Positions 16,321-24,917 of a stretch of DNA of 64,000 nt are shown piece by piece. The position numbers and the translations under genes were made by a program. Under the pieces are notes generated by a model. That model was not told the origin of the DNA, searched no databases, and saw nothing but the letters and a program-made list of their open reading frames with translations. The stretch's first letter is position 1, and every line of letters begins with the position of its first letter. Source of the stretch: Ruegeria arenilitoris (GTDB lineage Bacteria; Pseudomonadota; Alphaproteobacteria; Rhodobacterales; Rhodobacteraceae); assembly GCF_042675705.1 (NCBI RefSeq), contig NZ_JBHTJJ010000001.1; one strand, given 5' to 3'.

Positions 16321-17244
16321 ATGAATTTTACCCTCAGGCAGCTGCAATACTTCCGCGCCGTGGCCGAGCAGCGCAACTTTGGCCGGGCCGCTCAGGTGTG
16401 TCATGTGTCTCAACCGGCACTGTCGGTGCAGATCCGGGCTTTGGAAGACATCATGGGCGGGCCGCTGTTTGAAAGGCGCGCCCGCGATGTTCTTCTGACA
16501 CCGTTGGGGCGTGATGCGCTGGAGCACGCACGGCGCATTTTGGGCGCGGCCGAACGGTTGGATCGGTTCGCGCGTGACAACTCCACCGGGCATCGCAGTC
16601 TGTCGGTCGGCTTGATCCCGACGGTCGCGCCATATCTGTTGCCGGGTGTATTGGCTGGTCTGCGGTCAGAGGATGTGTCCCTGCGCGTACAGGTACGCGA
16701 GGCGCGCACCGAGCGGTTGCTGTCGATGCTAAAAGCGGGCGAGATTGACGCCGCCGTGCTGGCCCTGCCGGTGGGCGCGCGCGGCCTGGACGAGGTGCCC
16801 TTGTTCGAGGATCGTTTTCTGCTGGCCGGCAGCGAGACACGCCTGAACAGCTTGACCGTCAGCCCCGACGCTCTGCGCCCGATCGACCTGAACGCAGCCC
16901 AGCTGATGCTGCTGGAAGACGGGCATTGCCTGACGGATCAGGCGCTTGAGGTGTGCGGGCAGGACCGGACCAGCGCCCATATCAACATGGGCGCGTCGTC
17001 TTTGGCCACGCTGTCGCGTTTGGTGGCCGAGGGGTTCGGCCTGACCTTGATTCCGGAATTGGCGGCGCGTTCCGAGGCCGATGCCGTGCCGAGGCTGAAA
17101 CTGCTGCGGTTCGGCGCCCCGGAACCCGCGCGGCAGATCGGCCTCGTGCGGCGCGATTCGTCGGATGGGGCGGTGTGGTTCGATCAACTGGCCCAGGTGA
17201 TCCGGCAGGTCGGCGAAAACATCGTGTCAGAAACCCGGAACTGA
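16321..17244 (+). CDS. oxyR: OxyR-type LysR regulator (hydrogen-peroxide sensor)
   Basis: This 307-residue LysR protein has a winged HTH (residues about 1-60, FTLRQLQYFRAVAEQRNFGRAA) and the OxyR signature LLEDGHCLTDQALEVC, with Cys203 and Cys212 spaced nine apart as the redox pair is in E. coli OxyR (199/208). Both cysteines are intact, so reversible disulfide switching is expected. OxyR activates or represses peroxide-defence genes. It is convergent with a peroxiredoxin gene 48 bp downstream, a sensible partner though not co-transcribed. Confidence 0.88.
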   Translation: MNFTLRQLQYFRAVAEQRNFGRAAQVCHVSQPALSVQIRALEDIMGGPLFERRARDVLLTPLGRDALEHARRILGAAERLDRFARDNSTGHRSLSVGLIPTVAPYLLPGVLAGLRSEDVSLRVQVREARTERLLSMLKAGEIDAAVLALPVGARGLDEVPLFEDRFLLAGSETRLNSLTVSPDALRPIDLNAAQLMLLEDGHCLTDQALEVCGQDRTSAHINMGASSLATLSRLVAEGFGLTLIPELAARSEADAVPRLKLLRFGAPEPARQIGLVRRDSSDGAVWFDQLAQVIRQVGENIVSETRN

Positions 17245-17270
17245 AAAGGGCCCGCACTTGGCGAGCCCTT
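17244..17270 (-). terminator. Hairpin between oxyR and the peroxiredoxin gene
   Basis: AAGGGC (17246-17251) pairs with GCCCTT (17265-17270) around a 13-base loop. Read on the minus strand it is followed by TTTTC, so it most likely ends the peroxiredoxin transcript. The long loop makes it only moderately convincing. Confidence 0.5.
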
Positions 17271-17292
17271 CGAGTGGAGGCTGGTTGAAGGC

Positions 17293-17841
17293 TCAGGCCA
17301 TTTCGGGCTGCTGGGCTTCTTCCAGGTGCTTCATCAGGTTTTCGGGAGACGAAACGCCATAGGGGTCCTCGGGGCAGTTGTCCATCAGGCCGGGCTCTTC
17401 GAACCACGCCTCGACCACACCGTCGTTGATGATGGCGGCATAGCGCCACGACCGCATGCCAAAGCCCAGATTGGCCTTGTCGACCAGCATGCCCATCTTG
17501 CGGGTGAACTCGCCCGACCCGTCGGGGATGACCTTGACGTTCTTCAGCCCCTGATCCGTCGCCCATTTGTTCATGACAAAGCTGTCATTGACCGACATGC
17601 AGTAGATCTCGTCGATGCCCTTGGCCTTGAACGCCTCGTAGTTGTTCTCGAACCCCGGTAGTTGGTAGGTCGAGCAGGTGGGCGTGAACGCACCGGGCAG
17701 CGAGAACAGGATGACCCGCTTGCCTGCGAAGTAATCGGCCGTGGTCTTGTCTTCCCAGCGGAACGGGTTGGGCCCGTCGATCGAGTCGTCGCGCACGCGG
17801 GTGTGGAACGTCACGTCGGGCAGCTTGGCACCGGTTTTCAT
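17293..17841 (-). CDS. Prx5-type peroxiredoxin
   Basis: This protein of 182 residues has the Prx5 catalytic block PGAFTPTCST, peroxidatic Cys56 when numbered from ATG 17841. That start has AGGAG six bases upstream; the ATG at 17847 is directly against the AGGAG and is less likely. It lacks the fused glutaredoxin domain of hybrid Prx5 proteins. A second cysteine at about 156 (MDNCPED) could be a resolving residue. It reduces H2O2 and alkyl hydroperoxides, probably with glutathione/glutaredoxin or thioredoxin. It faces oxyR. Confidence 0.9.
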   Translation of the reverse strand: MKTGAKLPDVTFHTRVRDDSIDGPNPFRWEDKTTADYFAGKRVILFSLPGAFTPTCSTYQLPGFENNYEAFKAKGIDEIYCMSVNDSFVMNKWATDQGLKNVKVIPDGSGEFTRKMGMLVDKANLGFGMRSWRYAAIINDGVVEAWFEEPGLMDNCPEDPYGVSSPENLMKHLEEAQQPEMA

Positions 17842-18106
17842 GGGCATCTCCTGTGATTCACATTTGTTCGGCCCGTGGGTTAAAACGATTCCAAACCGGC
17901 TTCAACACGGGATGTGCTGCGTTTGCGAATATCATCTTATCTATGGAAATCATGTCGAAATTTGCGTTGATCTCCTAGAAAATCGCGCTCCTATTTTGCA
18001 TCTGCGAAACGCTGACGCATGGCTGCTATGCACGGCTGGCGTAATACATCCGACCGGTTTATGTTATGCACCAACCAAATTGACCCAAAGTCAGGAAACC
18101 GGCCCC

Positions 18107-19057
18107 GTGCGCGATCTGAAAATCCCTGAACAACGTCACCCGGAAAAGGCGCATAAGCCCGACAATGCGCAGCCGAAAAAGCCCAACTGGATTCGGGTGA
18201 AAGCGCCCGGCGGCAAGGGCTATGCCGACACGCGCCGGATCATGCGCGACAACAACCTGGTCACCGTCTGCGAAGAGGCCGGCTGCCCGAACGTGGGCGA
18301 ATGCTGGAGCCAGGGCCACGCGACAATGATGATCATGGGCGAGATCTGCACCCGCGGCTGCACCTTCTGCAACATCGCCACCGGTCGCCCCGATGCGCTG
18401 GACGCGTTCGAACCGGGCCGGGTGGCACATGCGGTGGAAAAGCTGGGTTTGAATCATGTCGTGATCACCTCGGTCGACCGCGACGACCTGGCCGATGGCG
18501 GGGCCGAGCATTTCGCTCAGACCATCCGCGCGGTGCGTCACCGCTCGCCCAAGACCACGATCGAGATCCTGACCCCGGATTTTCTGAAATGCGATCCGTC
18601 GGTTCTGGAAACCGTGGTAGCGGCCAAGCCGGACGTGTTCAACCACAACCTTGAAACCGTGCCTGGACTGTACCCCGAGGTGCGCCCGGGCGCGCGCTAT
18701 TTCCACTCGCTGCGTCTGTTGCAGAGGGTCAAGGAACTGGACCCGTCGATCTTCACCAAGTCGGGCATCATGGTCGGACTGGGCGAGAACGAACAGGAGG
18801 TGCGCCAGGTCATGGACGACATGCGCGCCGCCGACATCGATTTCCTGACCATCGGTCAGTATCTGCAGCCCACGCCGAAACACCACCGCGTGGACCGCTT
18901 TGTCACGCCCGAAGAGTTCGCGGCCTATGAAAAAGCCGCCTATGGCAAGGGGTTCCTGATGGTTTCAGCCACGCCGCTGACCCGGTCCTCGTACCATGCG
19001 GGCGATGATTTCGCGCGCCTGCGGACAGCGCGGCAGAAAAAGCTGGGGCAGGCGTGA
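18107..19057 (+). CDS. lipA: Lipoyl synthase
   Basis: This radical-SAM enzyme of 316 residues inserts two sulfurs into protein-bound octanoyl groups. The start is GTG 18107 (VRDLKIPEQRHPEKAHKP), with AGGAAA about ten bases upstream; an open frame extends back to 17741 but carries nothing recognisable. The auxiliary cluster cysteines are Cys55, Cys60 and Cys66 (CEEAGCPNVGEC), and the radical-SAM triplet is Cys81, Cys85 and Cys88 (CTRGCTFC). The C-terminal SYHAGDDF serine motif is present. The stop overlaps the start of the M20 amidohydrolase by four bases (GTGA). Confidence 0.97.
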   Translation: MRDLKIPEQRHPEKAHKPDNAQPKKPNWIRVKAPGGKGYADTRRIMRDNNLVTVCEEAGCPNVGECWSQGHATMMIMGEICTRGCTFCNIATGRPDALDAFEPGRVAHAVEKLGLNHVVITSVDRDDLADGGAEHFAQTIRAVRHRSPKTTIEILTPDFLKCDPSVLETVVAAKPDVFNHNLETVPGLYPEVRPGARYFHSLRLLQRVKELDPSIFTKSGIMVGLGENEQEVRQVMDDMRAADIDFLTIGQYLQPTPKHHRVDRFVTPEEFAAYEKAAYGKGFLMVSATPLTRSSYHAGDDFARLRTARQKKLGQA

Positions 19058-20208
19058 CGCCCGAACGGCTCGCGCAACTGACTGCGCTGCGCCACGCGTT
19101 GCACCAACGGCCCGAGGTCTCGGGTGAAGAGGCCGAAACGGCCGCTTTCATCGCCGAGCAATTGCGCGGTGTGGCTGGCCGGGTACTGACCGGGATTGGT
19201 GGGCATGGGGTGGCGGCCGTGTTCGACTCGGGCCAGCCGGGACCGACCGTTGGTATCCGCTGCGAACTGGACGCGCTGCCGATTTTGGAGATGGCGGGCA
19301 AACCCTATTGCTCGCAGGTTCCGGGCAAGGGTCATCTGTGCGGGCATGACGGCCACATGACGATGGTGCTGGGCGTGGCGCAGGACCTGGCGCAAACGCC
19401 CGTGTCACGCGGCCGCGTCGTGCTGATCTTCCAGCCCGCCGAAGAGACCGGACAGGGCGCACGCGACTTTCGGAACGATCCGCAATATGCTGAGATACAG
19501 CCGGATTTTCTGTTCTCGCTGCACAACTTGCCGGGGCTGGACCTGGGCGCGGTCGAGCTGTGCTCTGGCCCGGCCAATTGCGCCTCACGCGGGATGCGGG
19601 TGCGGCTGACGGGCAAGACCTCGCACGCCGCGGCCCCGCAGGACGGGCTGTCACCGGCCTCGGCCATGGCCGAGTTGATGCCGGCCTTGGCTGCCTTGGG
19701 ACCGGGCGGCGAACTGACTGAGGATTACGCGCTGACCACCGTCACCCACGCCCAACTGGGGGCCCCGACATTCGGGGTGGCGCCCGGTGAGGCCGAGATG
19801 TGGGTCACGCTGCGCACCGTCTCGGACGCGCGCATGGCGCAACTGGTCGATCAGGCCGAGGCGCTGGTGCGCAAGGTCGCTGCAGACGAGGGGCTGGGTG
19901 TTGTGATCACCTATGACGACGTGTTCGAGGCCTGCGTCAACCACCCAGAGGCCGTTCAGATCCTGGCTCAAGCCTGCGCGCAGGCCGGGGTGCAACCGCG
20001 CCTGACCGCCGTGCCGCAAAGGTTTTCGGAGGATTTCGGGCAATTCGCCAAAGGGTCGAAAACCGCCATGTTCTGGCTGGGGTCCGGGGTTGACCATCCG
20101 CAACTGCACAACCCCGACTATGATTTCCCCGACGCGCTGATTCCTGTCGGTGCGGGTATCTTTCTGGCGGCAATCCATCAGGTGCTGGACGCGCCGGTCA
20201 CGGCCTGA
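19054..20208 (+). CDS. M20 (M20D) metal-dependent amidohydrolase
   Basis: This 384-residue enzyme starts at GTG 19054, overlapping lipA by four bases. Typical metal-binding segments are CGHDGHM (Cys96/His98), PAEETGQGA (Glu130/131) and LHNLP, as in hippurate hydrolase, N-acyl-aminoacylase and IAA-amino-acid hydrolases. The dimerisation domain lies at about 175-290. It deacylates N-acyl amino acids or related amides in the cytoplasm; the substrate is not predictable. Translational coupling with lipA is seen in the sequence but a functional link is not obvious. Confidence 0.88.
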   Translation: MTPERLAQLTALRHALHQRPEVSGEEAETAAFIAEQLRGVAGRVLTGIGGHGVAAVFDSGQPGPTVGIRCELDALPILEMAGKPYCSQVPGKGHLCGHDGHMTMVLGVAQDLAQTPVSRGRVVLIFQPAEETGQGARDFRNDPQYAEIQPDFLFSLHNLPGLDLGAVELCSGPANCASRGMRVRLTGKTSHAAAPQDGLSPASAMAELMPALAALGPGGELTEDYALTTVTHAQLGAPTFGVAPGEAEMWVTLRTVSDARMAQLVDQAEALVRKVAADEGLGVVITYDDVFEACVNHPEAVQILAQACAQAGVQPRLTAVPQRFSEDFGQFAKGSKTAMFWLGSGVDHPQLHNPDYDFPDALIPVGAGIFLAAIHQVLDAPVTA

Positions 20209-20371
20209 GCTTGCGTGGCTGGCTGGTTGCCCATTCGGGCCACCAGCCCATGTACTCAACGCCGGCAATCACCAGACACAGCACGATCAGGCCGAGCACC
20301 AGCTTGACCCGCTGGTCCGAGGGCGGATTGCGCGTCCATCGGGACATTCGCAGAAGGTGGCGCAGGATCAT
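20198..20371 (-). CDS. Small single-pass membrane protein
   Basis: This protein of about 57 residues starts at ATG 20371 (MILRHLLRMSRWTRNPPSDQRVKL is the arrangement, basic then hydrophobic). One transmembrane segment spans about residues 24-40 (LVLGLIVLCLVIAGVEY), with a basic cytoplasmic N-terminus. It is read in the same direction as hpt and begins 24 bp after it, so it is probably the last gene of an hpt operon. Its end overlaps the M20 gene by 11 bases convergently. I recall no function. Confidence 0.55.
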   Translation of the reverse strand: MILRHLLRMSRWTRNPPSDQRVKLVLGLIVLCLVIAGVEYMGWWPEWATSQPRKLRP

Positions 20372-20394
20372 GAGGCCTCGAATCCGCGGCGGGA

Positions 20395-20937
20395 TCAATC
20401 TTCGGTAAAGCGGACCTTGCCGATGAAGGGCAGGTTGCGGTTGCGTTGGGCATAGTCGATGCCATAGCCCACGACGAATTCGTCAGGGATTTCAAAGCCG
20501 ATCCAGTCGGCGCGGAAATCGACCTCGCGGCGGCTGGGTTTGTCCAGAAGGGCAATCGACTTGAGCCGTTTCGGCTGGCGGCTGCGCAGCAGGTGGGTGA
20601 CGTGGTTCAGCGTGTGCCCCGTATCGACGATATCTTCGACCACCAGCACGTCGCGCCCTTCAATTGCGCCACGCAAGTCTTTGAGAATGCGCACTTCCCG
20701 GCTGCTTTCCATTGAATCTCCATACGAAGACGCCTCGAGGAAGTCGACCTCGATCGGCAGGTCCAGTTCGCGCACAAGATCGGCGATGAACACGAAGCTG
20801 CCGCGCAGCAGGCCCACGACCACCAGCTTGTCGGTATCGCCGAATTCGCGGGTGATTTCGCGGCACAATTCCTCGATCCGCGCCGCGATGGCCTTGGCCG
20901 AGATCATCTCATCTATCACATATGCGCGCTGGCTCAT
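20395..20937 (-). CDS. hpt: Hypoxanthine phosphoribosyltransferase
   Basis: This 180-residue purine salvage enzyme starts at ATG 20937, preceded by AAGGGGG. The PRPP-binding loop is EDIVDTGHT (101-109), and GLLRGSFVF (42-50) is the usual strand-turn of the family. It converts hypoxanthine or guanine with PRPP to IMP or GMP. It diverges from the COQ10/RatA-like gene upstream (75-bp gap) and leads into a small membrane protein. Confidence 0.93.
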   Translation of the reverse strand: MSQRAYVIDEMISAKAIAARIEELCREITREFGDTDKLVVVGLLRGSFVFIADLVRELDLPIEVDFLEASSYGDSMESSREVRILKDLRGAIEGRDVLVVEDIVDTGHTLNHVTHLLRSRQPKRLKSIALLDKPSRREVDFRADWIGFEIPDEFVVGYGIDYAQRNRNLPFIGKVRFTED

Positions 20938-21012
20938 GGCTGCCCCCTTGATCTTTGGCGCGCAACATACGACATGACGCGCCATTGTCACGTTTCAAAT
21001 GTCCAGGTTGCC

Positions 21013-21459
21013 ATGCCCACTCATTCGGAAACCCGCCACCTCCCATACAGCGCGCAGCAGATGTATGATCTGGTTGCGGATGTGGCGAAATACCCCGAGT
21101 TTCTGCCTTGGTGCGCGGCCGCGCGGATCCGGCGAACCTATGCGGCGGGCGAGGCGCAGGTGATGGAGGCCGATCTGGTGATCTCGTTCAAGGTGTTCCG
21201 CGAACGGTTCGGCAGCCGGGTGACGCTGTACCCCGATCAAAGGAAGATCGACACCGAATATCTGGACGGCCCGTTCAAATACATGAAATCGGACTGGCAT
21301 TTCGAGGACGCTCCCGAGGGCGGCTGCAACGTGTCCTTCCACGTGGATTTCGAGTTCAAGAACGCCGTGTTGCAGGGCATCATCGGCGTGGTCTTCAACG
21401 AGGCGATGCACCGGATCGTACGGGCCTTCGAGCAGCGCGCGGCCAGCCTTTACGGCTGA
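21013..21459 (+). CDS. COQ10/RatA (START-like) polyketide-cyclase family protein
   Basis: This 148-residue protein starts at ATG 21013 (MPTHSETRHLPYSAQQM). Segments LVADVAKYPEFLPWC, YLDGPFKYMKSDWHF and FHVDFEFKNAVLQGIIG are the family hallmarks. COQ10 proteins bind and present ubiquinone to the respiratory chain; the E. coli homologue RatA was described as a ribosome-associated toxin. In an alphaproteobacterium the quinone-binding role is the more natural reading. No antitoxin-like RatB gene is adjacent. It precedes the MmgE/PrpD gene by 38 bp on the same strand. Confidence 0.88.
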   Translation: MPTHSETRHLPYSAQQMYDLVADVAKYPEFLPWCAAARIRRTYAAGEAQVMEADLVISFKVFRERFGSRVTLYPDQRKIDTEYLDGPFKYMKSDWHFEDAPEGGCNVSFHVDFEFKNAVLQGIIGVVFNEAMHRIVRAFEQRAASLYG

Positions 21460-21497
21460 GGGTTTACCCGGCGCGGGCGCACGTTAGACTGCGCCGC

Positions 21498-22793
21498 ATG
21501 ACTGATTTCACACGCACTCTTTCCGAATTCGCCGCAGGCCCGGTCAAGACAACTGCGCGGGCTCGGATCGTCACGTCTTTGTCCGCGCTCGACTGGCTGG
21601 CGGTCGGGCGCGCAGGCGTCAACGAACAGGTCTCTCGCATTCTGCGGGAGATGGTGCTGGACGAAGGCGGGGCCGGCCAGGCCACTCTGTTCGGTGGCGG
21701 GACTGCGCCGATGCGCGCTGCGGCTTTGGTCAACGGCACGGTGTCGCACGCGCTGGACTATGATGACACGCATTTCGCCCATATCGGCCACCCCTCGGTG
21801 GCGGTGTTTCCGGCCGCGCTGGCCGTCGCCGAATGGCAGGACCAGCCCGTCGTCGAGCTGTTGGAATCGGCCTTGGTGGGGATGGAGTTGTCCATCCGCA
21901 TCGGCCTGTGGCTGGGGCGGGGGCATTATCAGGTCGGGTTTCACCAGACCGCAACGGCGGGCGCGTTCGGAGCGGCCGTAGCAGCCGCCCGCTTGCTGGG
22001 ATGCGATGCGGCGGCCATGCGCCGTGTTCTGGGGCTGACCGCGACCCGGGCGGCTGGCCTCAAGGCGCAGTTTGGCACCATGGGCAAGCCTTACAATGCG
22101 GGGCAGGCGGCGTCGGTCGGGGTCGAGGCCGCGCTGTTGGTTCAGCGGGGGTTCGCGCCCAATCCCGATGCCCTGACCGGCCTGTTCGGATTTGGCGCGA
22201 CCCATCACGGTGCCGATGATACTGCCACGGCTCTGTCGGGACTTGGGGATGAGTGGCTGATCGAAAGCGTCAGCCACAAGTTCCACGCCTGCTGCCACGG
22301 GCTGCACGCCGCGCTCGAGGCGGCGCGCGATCTGGACATCGCCGAACCCGAGGTGGCCGAGATCAAGATCCGCACACATCCCCGTTGGATGAGCGTCTGC
22401 AATCAGACCGCACCGACAACCGGGCTGGGCGCCAAATTCTCCTATCGGACGGTGATCGCGATGCAGGCGCTGGGATATGATACGGCCCTGCCTGAAAGCT
22501 ACACGGACAAGGTCTGCGCCGATCCGCGCCTGCAATCGCTGCGCGACCGGATCACGGTTGAAGCGGATGAAACCCTGTCCGAGACCGAGGCCCGCCTGTT
22601 GCTGCTGCGGCGGGACGGGGTACGGCGCGAGGCGACCCACGATCTGGCCGCGCCGATCTCGATTTCCGAACGCGAGGACCGGGTCCGTGACAAGGCCGCC
22701 AAACTGATCGGCGCGGACGACGCGGATGCGATCTGGTCGATGCTGCGCACCGGCGGGCGCGCAGCGGATTTAGCAAAACGACTGGTTGACTAG
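21498..22793 (+). CDS. MmgE/PrpD family protein
   Basis: This 431-residue protein starts at ATG 21498; the frame is open further upstream but only antisense to the previous gene's coding region. The MmgE/PrpD fold is seen in VNGTVSHALDYDDTH (about residues 75-90), HPSVAVFPAALAVAE and TATRAAGLKAQFGTMGKP. Named members include 2-methylcitrate dehydratase, iminodisuccinate epimerase and cis-aconitate decarboxylase. No methylcitrate-cycle gene is nearby, so the substrate is unknown. The gene converges with pyrC with a four-base overlap. Confidence 0.85.
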   Translation: MTDFTRTLSEFAAGPVKTTARARIVTSLSALDWLAVGRAGVNEQVSRILREMVLDEGGAGQATLFGGGTAPMRAAALVNGTVSHALDYDDTHFAHIGHPSVAVFPAALAVAEWQDQPVVELLESALVGMELSIRIGLWLGRGHYQVGFHQTATAGAFGAAVAAARLLGCDAAAMRRVLGLTATRAAGLKAQFGTMGKPYNAGQAASVGVEAALLVQRGFAPNPDALTGLFGFGATHHGADDTATALSGLGDEWLIESVSHKFHACCHGLHAALEAARDLDIAEPEVAEIKIRTHPRWMSVCNQTAPTTGLGAKFSYRTVIAMQALGYDTALPESYTDKVCADPRLQSLRDRITVEADETLSETEARLLLLRRDGVRREATHDLAAPISISEREDRVRDKAAKLIGADDADAIWSMLRTGGRAADLAKRLVD

Positions 22794-23827
22794 ACCACGC
22801 GCCAGTGCAGCGGGAAGCCGGGGTCGAACACGGTGACCGGGCCATCGCGCGTTTCGATCTTGTCGGGGTAGGTGACCGGTTCGCCCTTCTGCAGGGTGAT
22901 GGTCTGATCGTTGACGGGCAGCCGATAGAACCTGGGCCCGTTGACCGACGTGAACCCTTCCAGCTTGTCCAGCGCACCCGCGCGGTCAAAGACCTCGGCC
23001 ACAAGCGACATGGTGTTGGTCGCTGTGAAACATCCCGCGCAGCCGCAGGCCATTTCTTTGTTGGCGTCCGTATGCGGGGCGCTGTCAGTCCCCAGAAAGA
23101 ACCGTTCGTCGCCCGAGGTCGCGGCATCGACCAGCGCCTTGCGGTGCTCTTCGCGCTTGGCGACGGGCAGGCAGTAGTAGTGCGGCTTGATCCCTCCCAC
23201 CAAGATGTGGTTGCGGTTGATGATCAGGTGATGCGCGGTGATCGTGGCGCCCAGGTCGGTTTCGTTCGCGCGCACATACTCCACGCCGTCGCGCGTGGTG
23301 ATATGCTCCATCACCACGCGCAGGCCCGGCGTGGCCTTGCGGATCGGGTCCAGAACGCGGTCGATGAACACCACCTCGCGGTCGAAGATGTCGATCTCGG
23401 CATCGGTAACCTCACCATGCACGCAGAGCGGAAGGCCGATTTCGGCCATCCGTTCCAGCACGGGGCGCACCTTGTCGAAATCCCGCACGCCCGAGGCCGA
23501 GTTGGTCGTGGCCCCTGCCGGGTACAGCTTGACCGCCTTGACCAGACCGCTGGCATGGGCCGCGGCCATGTCGTCGGGGTCGGTATCCTCGGTCAGGTAC
23601 AGGGTCATCAACGGCTCAAAGCTCATGCCGTCGGGCAGGGCGGCCAGGATACGGTCGCGATAGGACGCGGCCTGAGCGCCGGTGACCACCGGGGGCACCA
23701 GGTTGGGCATGATGATGGCCCGCGCGAAATGGCGGGCTGTTTCGGGCAGGACGGCCTGCAGCATGGCGCCATCGCGCAGATGCAGGTGCCAGTCATCGGG
23801 GCGGCGGAGCGTCAGAGTATCGGTCAT
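22790..23827 (-). CDS. pyrC: Dihydroorotase (class II)
   Basis: This 345-residue enzyme of pyrimidine synthesis closes carbamoyl aspartate to dihydroorotate. Metal ligands are His14 and His16 (DWHLHLRDG), the carbamylated Lys100 (VKLYPAGATTNS), His136-type (CVHGE) and His174-type (EHITT), with the catalytic Asp in GTDSAPH. Length and motifs fit the E. coli PyrC type (class II) rather than the class I type clustered with pyrB. Confidence 0.96.
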   Translation of the reverse strand: MTDTLTLRRPDDWHLHLRDGAMLQAVLPETARHFARAIIMPNLVPPVVTGAQAASYRDRILAALPDGMSFEPLMTLYLTEDTDPDDMAAAHASGLVKAVKLYPAGATTNSASGVRDFDKVRPVLERMAEIGLPLCVHGEVTDAEIDIFDREVVFIDRVLDPIRKATPGLRVVMEHITTRDGVEYVRANETDLGATITAHHLIINRNHILVGGIKPHYYCLPVAKREEHRKALVDAATSGDERFFLGTDSAPHTDANKEMACGCAGCFTATNTMSLVAEVFDRAGALDKLEGFTSVNGPRFYRLPVNDQTITLQKGEPVTYPDKIETRDGPVTVFDPGFPLHWRVV

Positions 23828-23971
23828 GGCGCCGGGCTAGCACAGGCAGGCCGCACGGGAAAGTGACAACAAACCTTGCCAGGCGACCAGATTGCCGCAA
23901 GTCCCGGAAAGATCACGGTCTTGACGCGCAGCGGCAGCCATGACCTGTTGTGCCAAGGGAGATTGAGACAC

Positions 23972-24880
23972 ATGAGCCAGCCAGATTCCATCGACGCCGT
24001 TCAACAGATGCTGGGCGAACAGGGCTATGTCTGTGGTCGCGCCTTGGCCACTGTGGTGTTCCTGTCGCTGAGACTGGGTCGGCCGCTGTTTCTGGAAGGT
24101 GAAGCGGGCGTCGGCAAGACCGAGATCGCCAAGGCTCTGGCCTCTGGACTCGGCCGCCGCCTGATCCGGCTGCAATGCTACGAGGGGCTCGATGCGTCCT
24201 CGGCTGTCTATGAATGGAACTTTCCCGCCCAGATGGTGGCGATCCGCACCGCCGAGGCGGTCGGCGGGTCCGACCGGAAGGGCCTGCAGGAGGAACTGTT
24301 CAGCGGCGACTATCTGATCCGCCGCCCGCTGCTCGAGGCGATGGAGCCCGACCCGGCTGGCCCGCCGGTGCTGCTGATCGACGAACTGGATCGCACGGAC
24401 GAACCGTTCGAGGCCTTCCTCCTAGAGGCGCTGAGCGATTTCCAGGTGACGATCCCCGAGATCGGCACGATCAAAGCGCCCGAATCGCCCATTGTCATCG
24501 TCACGTCGAACCGCACGCGCGAGGTGCATGACGCGCTCAAGCGCCGCTGCCTGTATCATTGGGTCGATTACCCCGATTTCGACCGCGAGTTGGAGATCCT
24601 GCACGCCCGCGCGCCCGAGGCCGCCGAGGCGCTGAGCCGCGAAGTGGTGGCCTTTGTCCAGCATCTGCGCACCGAGGACCTGTTCAAGAAACCCGGCGTG
24701 GCCGAGACCATCGACTGGGCGAAATGCCTGCTGGCACTGGACGTGATCAACCTCAGCCCCGAGGTGATCGGCGACACGCTGGGCGCGATCCTGAAATACC
24801 AGGACGACATCCAGAAACTGCAGGGCTCCGAGGCCAAGCGCATTCTGGATCAGGCCAAAGCCACGCTCGAACCGGTCTAA
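23972..24880 (+). CDS. MoxR-type AAA+ ATPase (CoxD-like)
   Basis: This 302-residue MoxR ATPase has Walker A GEAGVGKT (43-50), Walker B LLIDELDR (134-141) and an arginine-rich sensor region (VTSNRTREVHDALKRRCLYHW). Start is ATG 23972, behind AAGGGAG. It pairs with the VWA protein downstream (37-bp gap), as CoxD and CoxE do next to cox genes, where the pair assists maturation of the molybdenum-copper or molybdenum active site. The cox structural genes lie 4 kb further on the same strand. Confidence 0.88.
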   Translation: MSQPDSIDAVQQMLGEQGYVCGRALATVVFLSLRLGRPLFLEGEAGVGKTEIAKALASGLGRRLIRLQCYEGLDASSAVYEWNFPAQMVAIRTAEAVGGSDRKGLQEELFSGDYLIRRPLLEAMEPDPAGPPVLLIDELDRTDEPFEAFLLEALSDFQVTIPEIGTIKAPESPIVIVTSNRTREVHDALKRRCLYHWVDYPDFDRELEILHARAPEAAEALSREVVAFVQHLRTEDLFKKPGVAETIDWAKCLLALDVINLSPEVIGDTLGAILKYQDDIQKLQGSEAKRILDQAKATLEPV

Positions 24881-24917
24881 TGTCATCGCGGCGCCAAAAC
24901 ACTCCGGGGGCCTAGCG

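Noticed and set aside
17848..18106. OxyR binding site in the region between the peroxiredoxin gene and lipA
   Set aside because: An ATCATCTTATCTAT stretch resembles half of the site but does not fit the four-element spacing.
17741..18106. N-terminal extension of lipA upstream to 17741
   Set aside because: Extension has no LipA homology and overlaps the peroxiredoxin start; the ribosome site points to GTG 18107.
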